Source: CAZMVY01 sp964617875 (lineage in GTDB: Bacteria > Planctomycetota > Phycisphaerae > UBA1845 > PWPN01). From it: DNA of 64,000 nt. Position numbers and translations under genes: made by a program. The stretch covers positions 1 to 64,000 of the forward strand of contig CAZUAI010000023.1 in assembly GCA_964617875.1 (NCBI GenBank). The letters are read 5' to 3'. Below are positions 8,468 through 17,095 of the stretch, in pieces. Numbering within the stretch: the stretch's first letter is position 1; the number at the start of each line of letters is the position of its first letter. Below the pieces are notes generated by a model, which did no database searches, was not told where the DNA came from, and saw nothing but the letters and a program-made list of their open reading frames with translations.

Positions 8468-8641
8468 CTGCATGGCCGTTTCTGCACGCAGGGAGGGGAT
8501 CCGGAACCCTTCTTGCCGTGGGCGAAACGCGTCAGGGCGTCCACTTTTCGTGAACGCGGGGTTTTGCGTGTCCGGCATGGGTTCCTGACCCCGTTGGCAC
8601 ATACGGTCATGCACCCAACGAAACCTCGTTTCTTGACGCGC
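8468..8641 (-). repeat. ~174-bp dispersed repeat, copy 2 (inverted)
   Basis: The reverse complement reads GGCGCGTCAAG...GCATGACCGTATGTGCCAACGG...GTGGACGCCCTGACGCGTTT...ACGGCCATGCAG and aligns with copy 1 at 6905-7077. The remainder of the 638-base gap 8147-8784 shows only the -10 box noted separately. Confidence 0.75.
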
Positions 8642-8784
8642 CTTGTCGTATCGGAGTAGCCTTCTGTCGCTCTTCTGCGTGCCCGGGGGCGGCGGCGCCT
8701 GCCGGGAGGTCGGATCGACGGCGACCGGCGTGGGAGCCGCTCGGGCGGCCAACGGCGGGCCACATGCGCAAGGAGGTCGTGGGA

Positions 8785-9879
8785 GTGTACGCGAACCCCA
8801 TCCTGGGCGTGTTCTACCACAGCATCGGCGGTCTGGCCTCGGCCAGTTGGTATCTCCCGTTCAAGAAGGTGCGGGACTGGGCGTGGGAGACGTACTGGAT
8901 CGTAGGCGGGGTGTTCTCGTGGATCGTCGCGCCGTGGGCGTTTGCGTGGGTGATCGCCCGCTTCGTCGGCCGTGATCCGGTGACCGGGACGCCGGGCGTC
9001 TCGCTGGTGGCGCTCTTTCAGGAGGCCCTCGCGAGGCATCCGCGGAGCATCCTCTTCAGCGTCGTCTTTGGAAGCCTCTGGGGCGTCGGGCACCTGAGCT
9101 TCGGCCTGACGGTGCGTTACCTGGGCCTGTCGCTGACGACGGCGGTGGCGCTGGGGTTCTGCGCGGTGTTCGGCACGCTGATCCCGCCGATCTACGACGG
9201 GGACATGGGCAAATTGATGAGCCTGCTCTCGGGCCAGGTGACACTGGGCGGCGTGGCCGTCTGCGTGCTGGGGATCGTCTTGTGCGGCCGTGCGGGCATC
9301 GGCAAGGAGCGCGAACTGGACGTCGAGGCAAAGAGGGCGGCGGTGGCGGAGTTCGACTTCGTCAAGGGGATGTGGATGGCCTTCCTGTGCGGCATCACCA
9401 GTTCCTGCATGGCGTTCGCGATCCGCTCGGGCAAGCCGGTCGGCGAACTGGCGGCGGCGATGGGCGTGCCCGACGTGTTCAAGAACACGCCGGTCCTCAT
9501 TCCTGTATTGCTGGGCGGCCTGGTTACGAACGTGGCGTCGTGCGTCGTCATGCACGTGCGGAACCGCTCGGCGGGGCAGTACTTCACCGCGCCGCACCTC
9601 TCAAATTACGCCTTGTCGGCGTTCGCGGGGACCGTGTGGTATCTGCAGTTCCTCTTCTACAGCATGGGCACGACCAAGATGGGCAAGTACGATTTCGCCA
9701 GTTGGACGCTGCATATGGCGACGATCATGATCTTCGGGAACATCTGGGGGCTGATCCTGCGCGAGTGGAAGGGGACGAGCCGTCTGGTCCACAACCTGAT
9801 CTTCCTGGGCATTGTCGTGCTTGTCGGATCGACGATCGTGGTGGGCGGGGGCTCGTACCTGCAGACGCAGGGCAAGTAG
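8785..9879 (+). CDS. rhaT: RhaT-type L-rhamnose/proton symporter
   Basis: A 364-residue inner-membrane transporter with about ten predicted transmembrane helices. Family hallmarks are the N-terminal NPILGVFYHSIGGLASASWY, the YLPFKKVRDWAWETYW segment after helix 1 and the C-terminal GKYDFASWTLHMA segment. Length is close to E. coli RhaT (344). It should import L-rhamnose or a related deoxy-sugar with protons, consistent with the glycan-degrading genes around it. The GTG at 8785 was chosen over ATG 8764 because AAGGAGG (8770-8776) ends eight bases before it. No rhamnose catabolic genes are adjacent, so a broader substrate is possible. Confidence 0.85.
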   Translation: MYANPILGVFYHSIGGLASASWYLPFKKVRDWAWETYWIVGGVFSWIVAPWAFAWVIARFVGRDPVTGTPGVSLVALFQEALARHPRSILFSVVFGSLWGVGHLSFGLTVRYLGLSLTTAVALGFCAVFGTLIPPIYDGDMGKLMSLLSGQVTLGGVAVCVLGIVLCGRAGIGKERELDVEAKRAAVAEFDFVKGMWMAFLCGITSSCMAFAIRSGKPVGELAAAMGVPDVFKNTPVLIPVLLGGLVTNVASCVVMHVRNRSAGQYFTAPHLSNYALSAFAGTVWYLQFLFYSMGTTKMGKYDFASWTLHMATIMIFGNIWGLILREWKGTSRLVHNLIFLGIVVLVGSTIVVGGGSYLQTQGK

Positions 9880-9972
9880 GTTCGTCAGTCCTGTGCTCCG
9901 TCCGGGGCGCGGTGTTGTGAGTTGCCTACGGCGTGCAACATGTTGAACCGGCGCGTCATGATCGTCGTTGTT

Positions 9973-11280
9973 TTACCCCTGCCGCTCGCTGCTCGACAGG
10001 CACCGGCGGTATACGGCGAGCGTGCGCTCAACCATTTCATCCGCCGTGCTGACCGGGGCCGCGCGGCCGGCGGAGGGTGATGCCGCCCATGCTGCCAGGC
10101 AGTCTGCGAGACTTGCCGCGGAGTTGACCTCGAAGAGGTGCGCCGGGTTTGTGATTGTCTCGGCGATTCCAGCGACGCGGCTGGCCAGCAGCGGCACGCC
10201 GACGGCGTGAGCTTCGAGCGCGATGATCGGGAGGTTCTCCGGCCATGTGCTGGGCACGACGAGGACGTCGAGCGAGCGCAGGAACGCCGGCATCTCGGGC
10301 GAGGGGATCCGGCCGGCGAACTCGACGCTGAGGCCGCGTGCCCGCCGGCGCAGCCGCCGGACGTATCGAGCATCCTCGCCGCCGCCGGCAAGCCGCACCC
10401 GCGTCTTCGTCCAGCCGAGGCGGGCGATCGCCTCCAGCAGCAGGTGAACGCCCTTGTGTTCGGCCAGGGCGCCGGCATAGCCGATCGTCATGCGGTCCGG
10501 CGGCAGGGGGGCCGTCCGGCGCGGCTCGTGGCTTTGGTGCTCGAACCAGTGCGGCTCAAGGCCATAGGGGACGTCGTGGGTGCGGTCGTGTTGGAGGTGC
10601 GGCGCCACGATTTCGCGGGCCGCACGGGAGGGAAAGATCACCGCCTGGACGTCGTTCAGAACAGCGAGCAGGATCTCCTGGCGGCGTCGCCAGCGGGTGA
10701 TCTCGTCCGGCGGAAGCCCGCGCAGGCTCGCGCGCAGAACGACCAGCAGGGGCAGTGCGACGTCGCGCAGGACGGGGATCCGCGCCAGCCCGCGCGGCAG
10801 CGCCGCCGAGTGTCCGGTGGCGATGCACCGGAGGCACTCGGGCCAGGTCACCTTCGCGCTGCAGACGGTGCCTTCCCTGTGCGCGAGCGTTTGTTTCGGG
10901 CAGAGCCACCAGTAGTCCATGATCGTGACGGCGACGGGGATGTTCACCGCGCGTGCCGCGGTAATGATCCCGATGCCGACATGGGCGGGGCTTGCGACGT
11001 GTACGATGTCGGGTCTCTCGCGGCGGAGCACGCCGGCCAGCTCCGTCGGCGGCAGCCCCTCGACGCTCATCCACCCCCGCGAGGGGTAATGCAGGACGTT
11101 CCGCTCGCCCGGCACCGGTTCACCGGCCGGCAGGCGCGGCCCGCGATGCTCCGGGTCGCCGCCGAGGATGACGGCCCGGTGTCCCCGCGTGCGCAGACCG
11201 TCGCTCAGTACGGTGAGATACCGCTCCGCCCCCTGGCCATACCCGCGTCCGAACTGCGTCGTGGCGTACAGGACGTTCAC
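9973..11280 (-). CDS. Glycosyltransferase family 4 (GT-B fold)
   Basis: A 435-residue cytoplasmic or membrane-associated retaining glycosyltransferase. The N-terminal acceptor domain starts MNVLYATTQFGRGYGQGAE and has DIVHVASPAHVG. The C-terminal domain carries GYAGALAEHKGVHLLLEAI, FAGRIPSPEMPAFLRSLDV and the nucleotide-sugar-binding ENLPIIALEAHAVGVPLLAS block (the E-x7-E motif). A Cys cluster (CPKQT...CSAKVTWPECLRC) in the N-terminal half is seen in some polysaccharide-cluster GT4 enzymes. The start is a GTG lying exactly six bases after a TAGAAT hexamer with no Shine-Dalgarno, so the mRNA may be leaderless. Sugar donor unknown. Confidence 0.85.
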   Translation of the reverse strand: MNVLYATTQFGRGYGQGAERYLTVLSDGLRTRGHRAVILGGDPEHRGPRLPAGEPVPGERNVLHYPSRGWMSVEGLPPTELAGVLRRERPDIVHVASPAHVGIGIITAARAVNIPVAVTIMDYWWLCPKQTLAHREGTVCSAKVTWPECLRCIATGHSAALPRGLARIPVLRDVALPLLVVLRASLRGLPPDEITRWRRRQEILLAVLNDVQAVIFPSRAAREIVAPHLQHDRTHDVPYGLEPHWFEHQSHEPRRTAPLPPDRMTIGYAGALAEHKGVHLLLEAIARLGWTKTRVRLAGGGEDARYVRRLRRRARGLSVEFAGRIPSPEMPAFLRSLDVLVVPSTWPENLPIIALEAHAVGVPLLASRVAGIAETITNPAHLFEVNSAASLADCLAAWAASPSAGRAAPVSTADEMVERTLAVYRRCLSSSERQG

Positions 11281-11286
11281 GCCGCC

Positions 11287-11292
11287 ATTCTA
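11287..11292 (-). promoter_or_regulatory. -10 box for the GT4 gene, predicting a leaderless mRNA
   Basis: TAGAAT on the minus strand ends six bases before the GTG start at 11280, so transcription would begin at about the first base of the start codon. No clear -35 box. Confidence 0.4.
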
Positions 11293-11494
11293 CGCAAAGC
11301 GGCGCCCGAAGCCATCGGTGATTGGTCCTGGCGGTCGCAGGTCAACGCTTCCCGGTCTGCCTGCTCGCAACTCGTTTTTCGCAAACACGCGACTTCGGTC
11401 GCTTGCTTTTCGGCGGGATTCTGGTATCTTGCCTCCGGGCGAGGGATTCCTTGACGATTCCCCCACACTGGGAAACCGAGCGAGGAGTTTAGCA

Positions 11495-12559
11495 GTGGCG
11501 AGACGTCGCAGGCGAGGACTGGGCCGACGGGTTCTGGGCGGGGTCATCTTCTTATCCGTCGTCGGATGTGTGTTCTGGTGGGGGTGGTCGTTCATCCGGC
11601 CGCCGCAGGAAGAGGCGACTGGCTCATCCAGCACGCTCGCAGGCGTTACGCCGTCGAACAACGCTCCGTTGAAAAAGGTGGCTCCGGCTGCTGAGAAGCC
11701 GGCGCCGGGCGCCAAGGAGAAGCCGGCCTCCGGGGCCAAGTCGGTGCCGCTTGTGGGTACCCAGACTCCGCCGTCGCCGGGCGCGGTCACAACGCATGCG
11801 GCGCAGTCGGGGAACTCCCAGGCGGCGCAGGGGGCCTACCAGGCCGCCATGCGGGAACTCGAGAAGGATCCCGTCAAGGCGCGGCAACTGTTCAGCGAGG
11901 CCCTCGTCAAGGGGCTCGGCGGGGCTGATGCCGCCAATGCCCGCCGTAAGCTCAATGAGCTGGGCGAGCGGATGATCTTCTCGCCGGTCCGGACGCCGGG
12001 CGACCCGCTTGTTGCGGCGTACACCGTGAAGAAGGGGGAAACGGTCGGCAAAATCGCCGCTGCCCACCACATCTCTGAGGACCTGCTTATCCAGATTAAC
12101 CAGCTTCGCAACAAGAATCTGATCCGGGAAAACCAGACGATCAAGGTCGTGAATGGTCCGTTTCATGCGGTTGTGGATAAGGCCGCGCACGAGATGTACA
12201 TCGTGCTTGGCGACGTGTACGTTCGCGATTACCGCGTGGCGCTCGGCACGAACGGCGGGACGCCGACCGGCAAGTGGCTCGTCGCCAACCACCTGACAAA
12301 CCCGAGCTGGGTGGATCCGCGGACGGGCAAGCGATGGCACGCCGACGATCCGCAGAACCCGATCGGCGAGTACTGGATCGGCTTGAAGGGCATCGAAGGC
12401 GAGGCGAAGGAGCAGATTGGCTTCGGCATTCACGGGACGATCGACGAGGCGAGCATCGGCCAGGACGTAAGCATGGGCTGCATCCGGCTCGGGGCGAAGG
12501 ATGTGGAGCAGGTGTACAAGCTGCTGGTGCCCGGGCAATCGACGGTTGTGGTCAAGTAG
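11495..12559 (+). CDS. LysM-containing L,D-transpeptidase
   Basis: A 354-residue membrane-anchored cell-wall enzyme. Residues ~10-30 form a transmembrane anchor (VLGGVIFLSVVGCVFWWGW). A Pro/Ala/Lys-rich linker and a short helical region follow, then a LysM peptidoglycan-binding domain (~177-222: VKKGETVGKIAAAHHISEDL ... ENQTIKVV), then a YkuD catalytic domain. The active site is intact: HGTIDEASIG with the conserved His near 312 and SMGCIRL with the nucleophile Cys near 328. It should form 3-3 peptidoglycan cross-links or attach proteins to peptidoglycan in the periplasm. GAGGAG seven bases before GTG 11495 sets the start. Confidence 0.9.
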   Translation: MARRRRRGLGRRVLGGVIFLSVVGCVFWWGWSFIRPPQEEATGSSSTLAGVTPSNNAPLKKVAPAAEKPAPGAKEKPASGAKSVPLVGTQTPPSPGAVTTHAAQSGNSQAAQGAYQAAMRELEKDPVKARQLFSEALVKGLGGADAANARRKLNELGERMIFSPVRTPGDPLVAAYTVKKGETVGKIAAAHHISEDLLIQINQLRNKNLIRENQTIKVVNGPFHAVVDKAAHEMYIVLGDVYVRDYRVALGTNGGTPTGKWLVANHLTNPSWVDPRTGKRWHADDPQNPIGEYWIGLKGIEGEAKEQIGFGIHGTIDEASIGQDVSMGCIRLGAKDVEQVYKLLVPGQSTVVVK

Positions 12560-12576
12560 GGGGGCGCGGGTGTCGC

Positions 12577-12930
12577 ATGAGTCGTGACGCCGAAACGTCC
12601 GTCGCCCAGCTCCGCGAGATGGTCGCGCGTTTCGTCGGGGAGCGGGACTGGCAGCAGTTTCACGACCCGAAGAACCTGGCCATGTCCATCGCGATCGAGG
12701 CCGCCGAGCTGATGGAGCACTTCCAGTGGCTGCGAAGCGATCAGCTCGCGGAGGTGACGGGGAACGAGCAGACGATGGCCCATATCCGGGAGGAACTGTC
12801 GGACGTGCTTGCGTTTGCGCTGGCGTTCGCCAACGCACTCGGCATCGACATCACGGATTCGCTCACGGCGAAGATGGAGAAGAACGCCCGGAAGTATCCG
12901 GTCGATCGATTTCGCGGGAGGTTCCGGTAA
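12577..12930 (+). CDS. MazG-like nucleotide pyrophosphohydrolase
   Basis: A 117-residue all-alpha NTP pyrophosphatase of the MazG/iMazG type. Acidic Mg-binding motifs are visible: AIEAAELMEHFQW (ExxEL followed by the FQW signature) and EELSDVLAFALAFANALGID (ExxD). It probably hydrolyses a non-canonical or excess dNTP as house-cleaning; these small forms often prefer dCTP-like substrates, so this is an inference. It starts 18 bases after the transpeptidase stop, suggesting co-transcription, but no strong ribosome binding site is present. Confidence 0.85.
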   Translation: MSRDAETSVAQLREMVARFVGERDWQQFHDPKNLAMSIAIEAAELMEHFQWLRSDQLAEVTGNEQTMAHIREELSDVLAFALAFANALGIDITDSLTAKMEKNARKYPVDRFRGRFR

Positions 12931-13021
12931 GGGGCGGAGGACGGCCCGTTCGTCAGTTCGTTGTTCCGCTTGTCCGCTTGCTGCGTTGTCCGGTCGCTCT
13001 GCCGCTGCGTCGCTGTTCCTG

Positions 13022-13756
13022 TCAATCGCCCATGTCGACTTCCGCGATGACTTCGGCCGGCGAAAGGTCGTCGCCGAAGAGGAGTCGTCCGAAAGCGCGG
13101 TGGTAGCGATCAACCGTCCAGAGCGACGCGCCCATCAGGTCGCGGAACTGACCGTGCGTGGCCATCGCGTCGGCGATCGGCATGGTGGCGCGAAAGCCGA
13201 CGGTCCCGTCGCTCATGTCCATGTCGAACGATCCGATGGACAGGCCGTAGTTGGCTCGCACGACCGTTTCCGCCACGGCGGCCCGGCGGTCCTCCGGGAC
13301 GACGAGCGGGATACGGATGAAGACGCCGAGGATGGGCGGATTCTCCCGTACGGTGATGACGGCGGAGAAGGTGCCGGTCTTTCCGCGAAAGCCGGTGTCG
13401 ATCCCGCTGCCATCCTCCCGCAGGTGGTAGGCGAATTGGTCGTCATCGAGGTATCGGCACACGTGCGACAGCGAGGTATGTGCCGTGCCGTCCGGTGGGG
13501 GCTCAGTGCGTCGGCCCTTTGCCCGGCCTTTCTTGCCCGGCGGCCGAACCGGCGGGGCGGGAGTCTGGGCGGCCTGTGGCGAGGCCGGTGCGCCCGATGG
13601 GCCGTGCGCGGGGCGGGTCGGTCCACGCGGCGGCTTCGCCGGAACGGCGTTCCCGGGAGCGGTCACATGGTCCTCAATGCCGAGCAACCACCGCACGCTT
13701 GCGGCAAACGCCCGCCCGATTATCTTCATGGAGCCCGGCAGTATTCCCATGACCAT
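13022..13756 (-). CDS. YbjN-domain protein
   Basis: About 244 residues. An N-terminal segment (KIIGRAFAASVRWLLGIED) is followed by a Pro/Ala-rich, basic linker and then a C-terminal domain from about residue 115 matching the YbjN or sensory-transduction-regulator fold. That domain contains YLDDDQFAYHLREDGSGID, SAVITVRENPPILGVFIRIP, RRAAVAETVVRANYGLSIGS, FDMDMSDGTVGFRA and a C-terminal DRYHRAFGRLLFGDDLSPAEV helix. YbjN proteins are chaperone-like or regulatory and poorly understood. The start is uncertain between 13756, 13750 and 13729; the weak GGATGGCGG favours the first. An AT-rich TTTAATACATTGTA lies just upstream and may hold the promoter. Confidence 0.65.
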   Translation of the reverse strand: MVMGILPGSMKIIGRAFAASVRWLLGIEDHVTAPGNAVPAKPPRGPTRPAHGPSGAPASPQAAQTPAPPVRPPGKKGRAKGRRTEPPPDGTAHTSLSHVCRYLDDDQFAYHLREDGSGIDTGFRGKTGTFSAVITVRENPPILGVFIRIPLVVPEDRRAAVAETVVRANYGLSIGSFDMDMSDGTVGFRATMPIADAMATHGQFRDLMGASLWTVDRYHRAFGRLLFGDDLSPAEVIAEVDMGD

Positions 13757-14480
13757 CACCCGCCATCCACGGTGCCTGCACAGCCTACAATGTATTAAAG
13801 CCGAAAGTGCGGCGGATTTCCACTTTGGCATGTGGCCGTGATGGGGAGGAGAACGTCAATTGCCGGGTGCTGCCGCGCACACCGCGAGACGCCCCGATTC
13901 GCATGATTCTCAGGGTTTTCTGGAGCGCGGTTACATCCATGTTATTCGACCGGAGATCGAGAAGGCAGAGACCGAGCGTATGGTGTGCAGGGCGAGCAGC
14001 CGGCGGGCCATGCATTCGAAGGCGCGTTGCCGCGAAGATCGTAAGGCCCTGTAGCTCAATGGCTTACATGCGCATTTCTCGCGACGCAGGGGGCCTGTGA
14101 AGGTGGTGCGTCGCTTGTGGACGACAGTTCTCTCCTTCTGGCAAGCACAATCACGGCGGCTCGTATTGACCGTGCACCGACAAGACGACAAAGCGGCATA
14201 TCGCCAGGCAAGTAACGCCCGTCTTGCTTCCGATCCCATTTCGCGGCAATAGCGGCCAGAGTCGGTGCCAGTTCGTCCCGGAGCAGTTGACGTTTCGCTT
14301 CCAGGCGCGAGGTATCGAGCGGGTCACAGCCGGCGATCTGCGACGGGCGGATATCGCGCACGATGTCCGCCTGCGTTGCCATCGTGAAGCTGCCGGCGAT
14401 TCCGGGTTGTCCCCCCGCCGTATCGAGCAACACGATGCGGCCGGATGGTATGGGTTGGCCGGCGTTCGGTTCACATGCAT
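13757..14480. other. Decayed or non-coding stretch; no confident gene
   Basis: Lower-GC than its surroundings. Weak open frames exist on both strands (a 64-codon frame from TTG 13860 preceded by GGGGAGGAG; a 147-codon minus-strand frame 14056-14499), but none shows recognisable domains. At 14045-14064 GGCCCTGTAGCTCAATGGCT resembles the first 20 bases of a tRNA, with no matching 3' half. Confidence 0.4.
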
Positions 14481-14789
14481 CTATGCAGTCCGTCGGCAAG
14501 CCAGGATTGTGATGTCATCCGACTGGGGATGGCCGCCGCGAAAGGTCTCTACCTCCCGTTGGATCGAATCGACCTGATCGCGGACCGATCGGAATCCGGA
14601 GGCCGAGACGGCTCGCAGGAGGCGTTCCTCGCCAAACTGTTCGCGGAACAGGCGGCCGTGGATGTGCGAGACGCCCCGGCCGTCGAGCACGATATTGCAG
14701 TCGGGGGACCGGCCGAAGACCAAGGCATCCCGGTCGAGTGCCACGACGCTTTCCACGCCCCGGGAGTTTCGCACGCGCAGGGTCGGCAT
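14481..14789 (-). pseudogene. FHA domain start joined to SpoIIE/PP2C phosphatase end (internal deletion remnant)
   Basis: The 102-codon frame joins two halves that normally lie hundreds of residues apart. Residues 1-48 look like the first half of an FHA domain (LRVRNSRGVESVVALDRD, LVFGRSPDCNIVLDGRGVS, HIHGRL). From residue ~50 it reads like the extreme C-terminus of a RsbU/SpoIIE phosphatase (FGEERLLRAVSA ... FRGGHPQSDDITILACRR, the final metal-site DD motif). The FHA second half, any sensor part and most of the phosphatase core are missing. I infer a large in-frame deletion of an FHA-PP2C signalling gene. There is no Shine-Dalgarno before the ATG. A deliberately short fusion is possible but less likely. 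Confidence 0.6.
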
Positions 14790-15226
14790 GAGAACTCAGG
14801 GTAGTGGCGGCCGCGGCAGGACGCAAGGCCGTGGGCACGATTGCCTCGTGCCGTGGGGCACGCTTTGCAGCCGGCGGATCCTGCTGCACGTGACGTAAAC
14901 GCGGCTCCTTGTTCCGACGGAAACAGGGCCGTCGCGCGGGCGTACGCGAATCTGACCGCGCACGAGCCGGGGCAGCTTCGCCCGGCGGCAACGCTTCGCA
15001 CCCCGCCGACGACAGTGACGTTCGACATGCGGTGACTTCGATTGTGCCCGCGCTATCGAGCAACTCAGGCATCGCTCCGGTTTCTTGCAGGGAGTATCGC
15101 CTGCAGCCCGGCGCCTTGTGGCGCAGGCGGCCCGCCCACAGAATACGGCAGAGCCTGAGCGGCCGCACCCCGAGGCGGCAGGCGAAGCCCTCGCGGCCCG
15201 CCAGGACACGCAGAGGTGGCCGGACA
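14790..15226. other. Intergenic stretch without a recognisable gene
   Basis: Open frames occur on both strands but their translations are Arg/Pro/Cys-rich and show no domain or signal peptide. Only the ribosome binding site (AGAGGTGG) of the following gene is evident. Confidence 0.4.
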
Positions 15227-16882
15227 ATGCTCGACGCCAACAACGCAGGACCGGGCGAACGCCGGGCGGGCGGCCCGTGGGTGTCGCTGGCCTTACTCAT
15301 CGTTGCCGCCCACGGGGCCCTGCTGGTCGCCCGTTCCAGCTTCGTCGTCGACGGGACGCGGTACTTCTGCCTCTTTGACGATGCGATGATTTCACTCGTC
15401 TACGCGCGCAACTGGGTCGCCGGGCACGGTCTCGTGTGGAATGTCGGCGAGGCGCCCGTCGAGGGCTACACAAACTTCGGCTGGGTGGTCGTGCTTGCCG
15501 TCATTCACCTGTTGCCGCTGTCGCCCATCGGGGTGTGCCTCGCGGTTCAGATCGTCGGGCTGGGGCTCGTGCTTCTATACTCCTGGGCTGCGGCGCAGGT
15601 CGGACGGCGGCTTGGTGTGCCGGCATGGGGCTGCGGCGCCATCGTGCTGCTGGTGGGGATGGCGCTACGGCTGAAGTTCCTCGCGGTGCTGGGGATGGAG
15701 ACCGGAGTGCTCGCCGTGCTGGCGGTGTGCGCGTTCCTTATGACGTTGCGCAGCCTGGAGGGTGGTCCGGTCCGTGTCCTGACATTCGTGTCGCTGTCGG
15801 CGGCATGCCTGGTTCGCACGGATCTCGTGCTGCTGCTGGCGGCGTTCGCCCTGGTCCTGCTCTATCGGCGGCGGGATCAGGCGGCGCGAGTAATCCTGTA
15901 TACAGCGGCCGCCCTGGTTCCCATCGTGCTTCATCTGGTGTGGCGGCACAGCTACTACGGCGAATGGGCGCCGAATACCTACTACGCGAAGGTGTACGGC
16001 TGGCCGCTGGCGGACCGGCTCCAGCGGGGTTTGCACGAGGCCGCGATGTCGCTGCTGCGGCACGCGCCGCTCCTGCTCGTCGTGGTTGTGGGCTTCGTCA
16101 GGCGAGCGACGGCGCCGGCGTTCCTGGCCCTGTCGGCGTACGCGTTGTGCCTGGCCTACCAGACCTGGGTCGGCGGCGATGCCTGGCCGTTGGACCGGTT
16201 CCTGTGGCCGGCGCTGGTGTGCCTGTTGCCCCTGGCCGTGGCGGAGATTGCCGCGCCCGATGGCTGGATTCGGAAGCGGGCAGGCCGCGCGGGGGCGGAA
16301 GCGAAGTTCGCCGCCGGGGCGCTGCTCGTCGTGATCCTGGTGTTCGTCAACCTCGGCAAGTGGGGCGAGACGCTGCTGATCGACCTGCCGTGGGGAACGG
16401 ATGCGAACATCCGCAACGTCCGGTGGGCACGGCTGATTGACACGATGACCACGCCGGACGCCGTCATCGGCGTGTACTACGCGGGCGCCATGCCGTACTT
16501 CACCCCGCGGACGTACGTGGATTTCCTCGGGAAGTGCGACCGGCACATCGCACGCCTGCCCGTGCAGATCCCGTGGACGGAGAACCACCGCGTGATGCCC
16601 GGGCACTTCAAGTGGTCCTGGCCGTACGCGCTCGGCCGCCGGAAGCCCGACCTGATTCCGGAGAACGAGGGCCGCTACATCCACTACGCGCGAGACTACC
16701 AGGAGCACTACATCCAGTGCCGCGCCCTCGACGACCCGAAGGAGAAGACCACGTTCATGGTCCGCAAGGACAGCACGCGCGTTCACTGGGAGAAGATGAC
16801 GCGGTCGCGGAAATGGGATCTTCACCTGCCGGCGGTGGTGGACGATCCGACGTATGAGCTGCTGAAGCGTCTGTCGCAGTGA
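15227..16882 (+). CDS. GT-C-type integral membrane glycosyltransferase-like protein
   Basis: A 551-residue polytopic membrane protein with about nine to eleven hydrophobic helices and a soluble C-terminal ~120 residues. The first outer loop has FDDAMISLVYARNWVAGHGL and EGYTNFGW. This is the acidic DD-type motif of lipid-phosphate-sugar-using GT-C enzymes (related hypothetical proteins read DDAFISFRYARN ... EGYTNFLW). It probably transfers a sugar from a polyprenyl-phosphate donor to an envelope acceptor outside the membrane; donor and acceptor are unknown. ATG 15227 is preceded by AGAGGTGG and gives a plausible first transmembrane helix after 18 residues. Confidence 0.7.
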   Translation: MLDANNAGPGERRAGGPWVSLALLIVAAHGALLVARSSFVVDGTRYFCLFDDAMISLVYARNWVAGHGLVWNVGEAPVEGYTNFGWVVVLAVIHLLPLSPIGVCLAVQIVGLGLVLLYSWAAAQVGRRLGVPAWGCGAIVLLVGMALRLKFLAVLGMETGVLAVLAVCAFLMTLRSLEGGPVRVLTFVSLSAACLVRTDLVLLLAAFALVLLYRRRDQAARVILYTAAALVPIVLHLVWRHSYYGEWAPNTYYAKVYGWPLADRLQRGLHEAAMSLLRHAPLLLVVVVGFVRRATAPAFLALSAYALCLAYQTWVGGDAWPLDRFLWPALVCLLPLAVAEIAAPDGWIRKRAGRAGAEAKFAAGALLVVILVFVNLGKWGETLLIDLPWGTDANIRNVRWARLIDTMTTPDAVIGVYYAGAMPYFTPRTYVDFLGKCDRHIARLPVQIPWTENHRVMPGHFKWSWPYALGRRKPDLIPENEGRYIHYARDYQEHYIQCRALDDPKEKTTFMVRKDSTRVHWEKMTRSRKWDLHLPAVVDDPTYELLKRLSQ

Positions 16883-17095
16883 GCGGTGTGCGGCGAACCT
16901 GGCCCGCGATGCCCTGGCTGTCGGAGTTCAGGTCTCAGCAGAACCACCGGCCGCTTGCGTTCCCGGCTCCGTGTCCTTCGGCGTTTCGTCCCGCCGTGCG
17001 CGGTCCTTTGGCCGGATGGCCCGTCTTTCGCCCGTCAGCGAAGGGCGGGGACACGACGACCGGCGCCGCAGTCTGTCGCCGGCCTTCCGCTCTTT

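Noticed and set aside
14045..14120. Possible complete tRNA gene
   Set aside because: Only the first ~20 bases resemble a tRNA. There is no anticodon arm, no T-arm GGTTCGA and no 3' acceptor strand at the right distance.
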